Assembly (NCBI GenBank): GCA_023248735.1
Contig: JAHFDY010000030.1
Span: 1-33,365 of the forward strand
Length of the DNA: 33,365 nucleotides
Origin: Myxococcales bacterium
GTDB lineage: Bacteria; Myxococcota_A; Polyangia; Polyangiales; Polyangiaceae
Reading direction: 5' to 3'
Positions within the stretch are counted from its first letter, which is position 1. Every line of letters begins with the position of its first letter. The translations under genes and the position numbers were made by a program. The notes beneath the pieces are model-generated. The model had not been told where the DNA came from. It saw nothing but the letters and a program-made list of their open reading frames with translations, and ran no database searches. Shown here piece after piece: positions 30,997 through 33,365 of the stretch.

Positions 30997-33365
30997 TCAG
31001 CGCGAAGCTGGCCGACCCGAGAACATCACGTTGCCGCTTCGTTCGAGCTTGCCCCATCCGACGGCGCTGCCACGAATTGCAGTCATGATTGCCTTGCCGA
31101 GCGCAAGAAACAGAATCCACCGGTAGAAGATGCGATAGGCGATCCAGTCGATGAGAAGTGTGCCGCGTGCCCTATCGAGGAGCACGCCTAAGGCAGAAAA
31201 GAGAAACTCAATCGCCGTAACGGAGAGCGCGTAGGGAAGTACCGTCTTTCCGTGGCCTCCAGCAATCGCGATGATTGCGGCGATGTCGCCGAGCGGCGCA
31301 AGGAGCGGCGTGACGATGTGGAAGAGCAACACAGACGGCATTAATATGAGGGCTTGGCGCGGGTTCTTTCGTACCTGCATCCACGCACGGCGATGTTTCC
31401 ACGCCGCTTGCAAGACACCAAAGCACCAGCGAAATCGCTGCTTAAGGAGTGCCGATATCTCCTCAGGCGCTTCGGTGAGCGCGACGGCATCCGAGGCGTA
31501 CTCGATACGCCACCCTGCGGCTTGGATCGCGATCGTGAGATCGGTGTCTTCCGCGAGCGTGTGACGAGAGAATCCTCCGGCCCGGAGCACGGCTTGCCTC
31601 CGCCACGCGCCTACAGCACCGGGCACCACGTTGACGACTCCGAGAAGACTCCAGGCGCGCTTTTCGAAAGCCTGGCCGACGACGTACTCGAGCGCTTGCC
31701 AGCGACCGAGCCAGTTCTTCACATTGCCAACGCGCGCGCGACCGGCCACGGCGCCGACGCGCGGGTTTGAAAATGGAGCGACCAACCTGGCAATGGTGTC
31801 GGGATAGAAGAGCGTGTCGGCGTCGAGTGCGACGATGAGGTCGTGGCTTGCGTGCATAAAGCCGCGGTTCAACGCTGCCGATTTGCCACCGTTACGGAGG
31901 CGGAAGAGCTTGACGCGCGGCTCGTTCTGAAACTCTCGCTCAACGACGTCAGCCGTACCGTCGGTCGAGCCGTCGTCCATGACAAGCACTTCGACATCGA
32001 CGCCTTCGCTGCCGAGGAGGCTGCGCACGGTGCGGAGAATGACCGAGGCTTCGTTGTACGCCGGTACGATGACCGACACTTGCAAACGTTCCGCAGTGCT
32101 CGATGTAGTCAATTTTATTGATCGTTCGCGGTAGGCCTGCACGAGTCCGCCGAGCAGCAACGCAAGGTAACGAACCATGCCGAGCAAAAGCGACGCGATC
32201 GCAAAAACGCCAAGGCCTCGAATCACAATCGAAGCGCTCCACCACGTCGCGTGTTGCACGGCAGAGGAATCTACGCTCGGGTTTACCTGGTCGATCGAGA
32301 GGCCCATCACGTCGTGCACTTGAGCGAAGCGAAACCTAGCCGCGCGCAGCTGCACGATGAGGGGCCTCAGTGCTTTGACGGTTTCCGTTCGGTCGCCGCC
32401 CGCGTCGTGGAGGAGCACAACGCCACCGTTCTGTTGCTCAGCGGCGGTCACCAATGTCGTGACCATTTGGGTGGCGGTGGGCCTCGCCCAATCATGCGCG
32501 TCGAGTGTCGAGGCGATGGTGATGTGTCCGTGTCCTTGTGCGCGAGCAAGCGCGACGAGATCGAGTGGCCCCTCGGCCGCTTCGTTTGAACGGTAGGGTG
32601 CACGAAAGAGCCATGGCTTCTTGCCCGTCAGTGTTTCGATCGCACGATCGGTCGCTGCGACCTCGAAGTCCGCCGCCGGCTTCAGGACGGTTGCAAGATC
32701 CGCGTGCGAGAATGAGTGGTTACCGAGCTCGTGGCCCTCATTGGCAATGCGCTTGACCAATGCTGGTTCGCGTTCGGCCTGTGTCCCGACGATGAAGAAC
32801 GTCGCCTTGACTTGCTCGCTCTTGAGCATATCGAGAATGAGGGGTGTGAAGACAGGGTCGGGACCGTCGTCGAAGGTGAGTACGATCATGCGGTCCGTCA
32901 CCGGCGCGCGCCGATGCATTGACGTTCGCTGCGGAAGCGCTTCGATCGTCTCGCGCAGAGCGCCGTTTGCCCGTTCGACTCTTGCTCGACCGTCGCGAGT
33001 TTCTGTGCGTACCTCGAGGGCGATGCCGTTGCCAACGACGCTCCAGCCCTCGTCAGGTTTGATGGTCTCGAGCTCGCGCGTGGGATCTTCACCTTTGAGT
33101 TCGCGCGTGAGCGCGGTAAGAAGTCGAGGGTCATGTTCGCCGAGCGTGCCGAGCGACACACCAAACGCGCCTAGTCGGTCGGCCGTAGCCACTTCGTTGA
33201 GAGCGCTCACTGAGTCCGCTATCCAGGCCATTGACTCACTAGTCAATTCGGTTGACGAGCAGTGCGGCGCGCAAACCGACGGCAGCATGAGGATCGCTCG
33301 CTGTCCGTCGTCATCCCAACGCGAAATGTTGGCCGCTCCGCGATCGCCGATTGCGGCGAATGTGA
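30997..33365 (-). CDS. GH18-like / polysaccharide deacetylase / GT2 synthase fusion (5' part missing)
   Basis: Reading from the right edge there is no stop, so at least 788 residues are encoded and the start lies outside the window. The first ~120 visible residues resemble the end of a GH18-like domain: GAFGVSLGTLGEHDP corresponds to the usual WRLGSEDP region. A NodB deacetylase follows with TFDDGPDP, HELGNHSFSHADL (H-x3-H), RAPYRSNE and LLHDAGGD. Two membrane helices lead to a processive GT2 domain: SVIVPAYNEAS, DDGSTDGTAD, ALDADTLF, LAEDTDL and KQRFRWCFG, the D, DxD, D and (Q/R)xxRW set of cellulose/PgaC-type synthases. Several C-terminal helices follow. All key residues seem present. It likely makes and deacetylates a surface polysaccharide such as poly-N-acetylglucosamine. 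An internal Met at 33288 is probably not the true start. Confidence 0.9.
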   Translation of the reverse strand, partial: TFAAIGDRGAANISRWDDDGQRAILMLPSVCAPHCSSTELTSESMAWIADSVSALNEVATADRLGAFGVSLGTLGEHDPRLLTALTRELKGEDPTRELETIKPDEGWSVVGNGIALEVRTETRDGRARVERANGALRETIEALPQRTSMHRRAPVTDRMIVLTFDDGPDPVFTPLILDMLKSEQVKATFFIVGTQAEREPALVKRIANEGHELGNHSFSHADLATVLKPAADFEVAATDRAIETLTGKKPWLFRAPYRSNEAAEGPLDLVALARAQGHGHITIASTLDAHDWARPTATQMVTTLVTAAEQQNGGVVLLHDAGGDRTETVKALRPLIVQLRAARFRFAQVHDVMGLSIDQVNPSVDSSAVQHATWWSASIVIRGLGVFAIASLLLGMVRYLALLLGGLVQAYRERSIKLTTSSTAERLQVSVIVPAYNEASVILRTVRSLLGSEGVDVEVLVMDDGSTDGTADVVEREFQNEPRVKLFRLRNGGKSAALNRGFMHASHDLIVALDADTLFYPDTIARLVAPFSNPRVGAVAGRARVGNVKNWLGRWQALEYVVGQAFEKRAWSLLGVVNVVPGAVGAWRRQAVLRAGGFSRHTLAEDTDLTIAIQAAGWRIEYASDAVALTEAPEEISALLKQRFRWCFGVLQAAWKHRRAWMQVRKNPRQALILMPSVLLFHIVTPLLAPLGDIAAIIAIAGGHGKTVLPYALSVTAIEFLFSALGVLLDRARGTLLIDWIAYRIFYRWILFLALGKAIMTAIRGSAVGWGKLERSGNVMFSGRPASR

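Noticed and set aside
30041-31120. 359-residue minus-strand open frame
   Set aside because: Antisense to the GH9 gene and overlapping the end of the synthase fusion; no motif, and typical of mirror frames in GC-rich DNA.

Overview
The window looks like chromosome from a GC-rich Gram-negative bacterium, most probably a myxobacterium (Myxococcota, formerly delta-proteobacteria). This is inferred from a MYXO-CTERM-like tail on a secreted repeat protein, a zinc-ribbon/Ser-Thr kinase/transmembrane protein, an FHA-GGDEF cyclase, a TatT-type TRAP transporter set and many signal-peptide proteins of no obvious pathway. I see no rRNA, tRNA, CRISPR array, transposase or prophage gene.

Left part (1-9100). 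scpB (cut by the left edge) and scpA lie on the minus strand, coupled by an ATGA overlap. Divergent from them is a membrane Ser/Thr kinase, which converges on an OmpA/thrombospondin-type-3 outer-membrane protein. Divergent from the latter is the conserved rpmH-rnpA-yidD-yidC-jag cluster (ribosomal protein L34, RNase P protein, membrane insertase partners, RNA-binding Jag). The rnpA frame has no ATG/GTG/TTG start after rpmH; its only one lies inside rpmH in another frame.

Middle part (9089-17824). A secreted Asp-box protein and a methyltransferase (minus strand) are divergent from an FHA-GGDEF diguanylate cyclase, which is ATGA-coupled to a class III aminotransferase. A secreted seven-repeat YWTD-like propeller follows. 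After about 580 bases with no convincing gene comes a LuxE-like acyl-protein synthetase overlapping a short LuxC-like acyl-CoA reductase, with no luciferase. The LuxC 3' end overlaps, by 130 bases on the opposite strand, a stand-alone PD-(D/E)XK nuclease-like protein.

Right-middle (17024-23804). A minus-strand run encodes an RpoD-family sigma factor, a metallo-beta-lactamase-fold hydrolase and the nuclease-like protein. Divergent from it are an FGE/SUMF1-domain lipoprotein, fmt (initiator tRNA formylation) and an ATGA-coupled HEAT-repeat protein.

Right part (23856-33365). A TRAP-type uptake system (TatT lipoprotein, DctP-type binding protein, an unusually large DctQ, a DctM with a Cys-repeat tail) runs into an overlapping family 9 glycoside hydrolase. 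A hairpin with a T-rich flank separates the binding-protein gene from the membrane-subunit genes. Convergent with it, and cut by the right edge, is a fusion of a GH18-like region, a NodB polysaccharide deacetylase and a processive GT2 synthase. The strongest candidates for novelty are the rpmH/rnpA arrangement, the modified TRAP-GH9 locus, the LuxE-LuxC pair with its antisense nuclease neighbour, and the polysaccharide synthase/deacetylase fusion.
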